7,857 bases of DNA from Verrucomicrobiales bacterium (GTDB lineage Bacteria > Verrucomicrobiota > Verrucomicrobiia > Limisphaerales > UBA1100). Every line of letters begins with the position of its first letter. Positions within the stretch are counted from its first letter, which is position 1. Shown in pieces: positions 6,941 to 7,857 of this stretch. The notes below the pieces were generated by a model. That model was given only the letters and a program-made list of their open reading frames with translations, was not told where the DNA came from and ran no database searches. The stretch is taken from contig PBPF01000174.1 of assembly GCA_002724615.1 (NCBI GenBank), positions 1-7,857 of the forward strand. Direction: 5' to 3'. The position numbers and the translations under genes were made by a program.

Positions 6941-7857
6941 TCAGCGCATCTGTAACAGTTCCTTTTCCGTCCATGGCGTTGCCCGGTTGGCATGAGTCTT
7001 TTTAACACGAGCAACGTCGGCGGAAGTAATGGGGTCGGCCCGGTGCTCCCATTCACGGCGCGCGTAAGTAAGGATCGCGGCAACCTGAGAGTCATTGAAG
7101 CCCTGCAGCGCGGGCATGTTCATATTGTATGTGCGCCCCTGCACGGTGATTGGGCCGGTGACTCCGTGTAATACTATAGCGATAGCACGATCAGCAGGAC
7201 CAATGAGAAACTGGGAATCGATTAACGGTGGCGCCTTGCCTTCCTCACCGAGGCCAGAAGCATGATGGCAGGCTGCACACGTTAGTGTATAAAGCTGCTT
7301 GCCTTGTGCGTAGAATCTTTGCTCGGAAGCAGTCAAGACACGCGGCGGCACAGGAGGCTTGGCGGCCTCACCCCAGACCAGGAACTTGGACAGTCGCTCG
7401 AGCGGCTTCTTGAGAGCAGCATCATCACGCAGCACGGCCATCGGTAAGGGCTCGTTCTTAAATGACACCGATTTAAGCGGGCGCCCGCGCGGGAAGGCAC
7501 CGGTGACAATGCCATTCACGAGGTCATGCCGAAACTCGCCTGAGCGCGATGCTGCCAAGCGCAAAAGCCGGCCAAGACGCTGGTGGTTGCGCTCACGAGC
7601 GACACAGCCGGCTAGACGGCGATTAATGTCGCGCGCAATTCCCCCTTGCCAGTCGTTGTCCAATGCAGCCCTTTGGAGAAACTCCAATTCACGACCGGCC
7701 ATGCCGGTGAGGAGAGCATCGCGAATAATTGCATCGCTGCCGTGCTCTAGCACGAACGCACGCAACACAGCCTCAACGCCGGGCTGACGCAGGGCGGAAA
7801 GCGTGAGAGCGAATTGGCGGCGGACATCAGGATCGTTGTCTTTTTGCAAAGAAAACA
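6941..7857 (-). CDS. C-terminal part of a PVC-type HEAT-repeat/cytochrome c protein (5' end beyond window)
   Basis: The minus-strand frame is open at the right edge and ends at TGA 6943-6941; about 305 codons are visible and the true start lies outside. A TTG at 7849 is inside the open frame and need not be the start. The visible N-terminal part has helical repeat character typical of HEAT units (DNDPDVRRQFALTLSAL, then a second helical pair). After a linker, a class I cytochrome c domain begins: heme-binding C-A-A-C-H at 7279-7265, APPLIDSQFLIGPADR, then YNMNMPALQGF with a Met likely as the sixth heme ligand, and the final helix QVAAILTYARREW. This layout matches the C-terminus of large secreted or membrane-bound dehydrogenases with HEAT and heme domains that are abundant in Verrucomicrobia and Planctomycetes, where the heme would pass electrons from an N-terminal catalytic (often beta-propeller) domain. 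That N-terminal domain is not in view, so the substrate is unknown. Maturation needs periplasmic heme attachment. Confidence 0.92.
   Translation of the reverse strand, partial: FSLQKDNDPDVRRQFALTLSALRQPGVEAVLRAFVLEHGSDAIIRDALLTGMAGRELEFLQRAALDNDWQGGIARDINRRLAGCVARERNHQRLGRLLRLAASRSGEFRHDLVNGIVTGAFPRGRPLKSVSFKNEPLPMAVLRDDAALKKPLERLSKFLVWGEAAKPPVPPRVLTASEQRFYAQGKQLYTLTCAACHHASGLGEEGKAPPLIDSQFLIGPADRAIAIVLHGVTGPITVQGRTYNMNMPALQGFNDSQVAAILTYARREWEHRADPITSADVARVKKTHANRATPWTEKELLQMR

Noticed and set aside
7847..7849. TTG as the start codon of the HEAT/cytochrome gene
   Set aside because: The frame continues upstream to the window edge and the first visible residues are already in the middle of a HEAT-type repeat, so the gene is cut by the window.
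1..7857. CRISPR, retron, toxin-antitoxin, phage or insertion-sequence features
   Set aside because: No array, reverse transcriptase, small paired ORFs with overlap, transposase motif or terminal repeats were found on either strand.

Overview
The window looks like a chromosomal stretch from a PVC-group bacterium, most likely Verrucomicrobiota. This is an inference from gene content: a C-terminal HEAT/cytochrome c protein of the type common in Verrucomicrobia and Planctomycetes, a Tat-exported Gfo/Idh/MocA oxidoreductase of the PVC style (with the motif HVYVQKPLTH), and an exported uncharacterised protein that resembles families I recall from the same phyla. No rRNA, tRNA, mobile element, CRISPR array or recognisable defence system is present.

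Layout. Positions 1-1860 (minus) hold a long cytoplasmic Sel1-repeat protein that runs off the left edge; 620 residues are visible. Positions 1861-2063 are intergenic and contain an imperfect 38-nt hairpin in the Sel1 leader and a strong intrinsic terminator (2016-2042) for the operon upstream. That operon, read on the minus strand, is aroC (chorismate synthase, 5613-4531), then a Tat-exported Gfo/Idh/MocA oxidoreductase (4432-3065), then a small secreted protein made of three copies of a ~95-residue unit (3047-2064). The last two genes are only 17 bp apart. A 98-bp gap between aroC and the oxidoreductase carries a possible internal promoter with overlapping inverted repeats. Divergent from aroC on the plus strand is the exported uncharacterised protein (5699-6925), whose N-terminal half reads like a Gfo/Idh/MocA nucleotide-binding domain that has lost its glycine loop. 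It converges, with a 15-bp gap and a shared hairpin, on a C-terminal HEAT/cytochrome c fragment (minus, 6941-7857) that runs off the right edge.

How the genes fit together. aroC is ordinary core metabolism (shikimate pathway). The rest resembles the exported carbohydrate-oxidation and electron-transfer inventory typical of PVC genomes: an exported Gfo/Idh/MocA enzyme, a distant exported relative, and a c-type cytochrome module. No direct functional link between aroC and its neighbours can be shown from the sequence. I found no convincing novel multi-gene system. The items most worth a second look are the glycine-loop-less exported protein, the three-repeat secreted protein tied to the oxidoreductase, and the structured intergenic elements.
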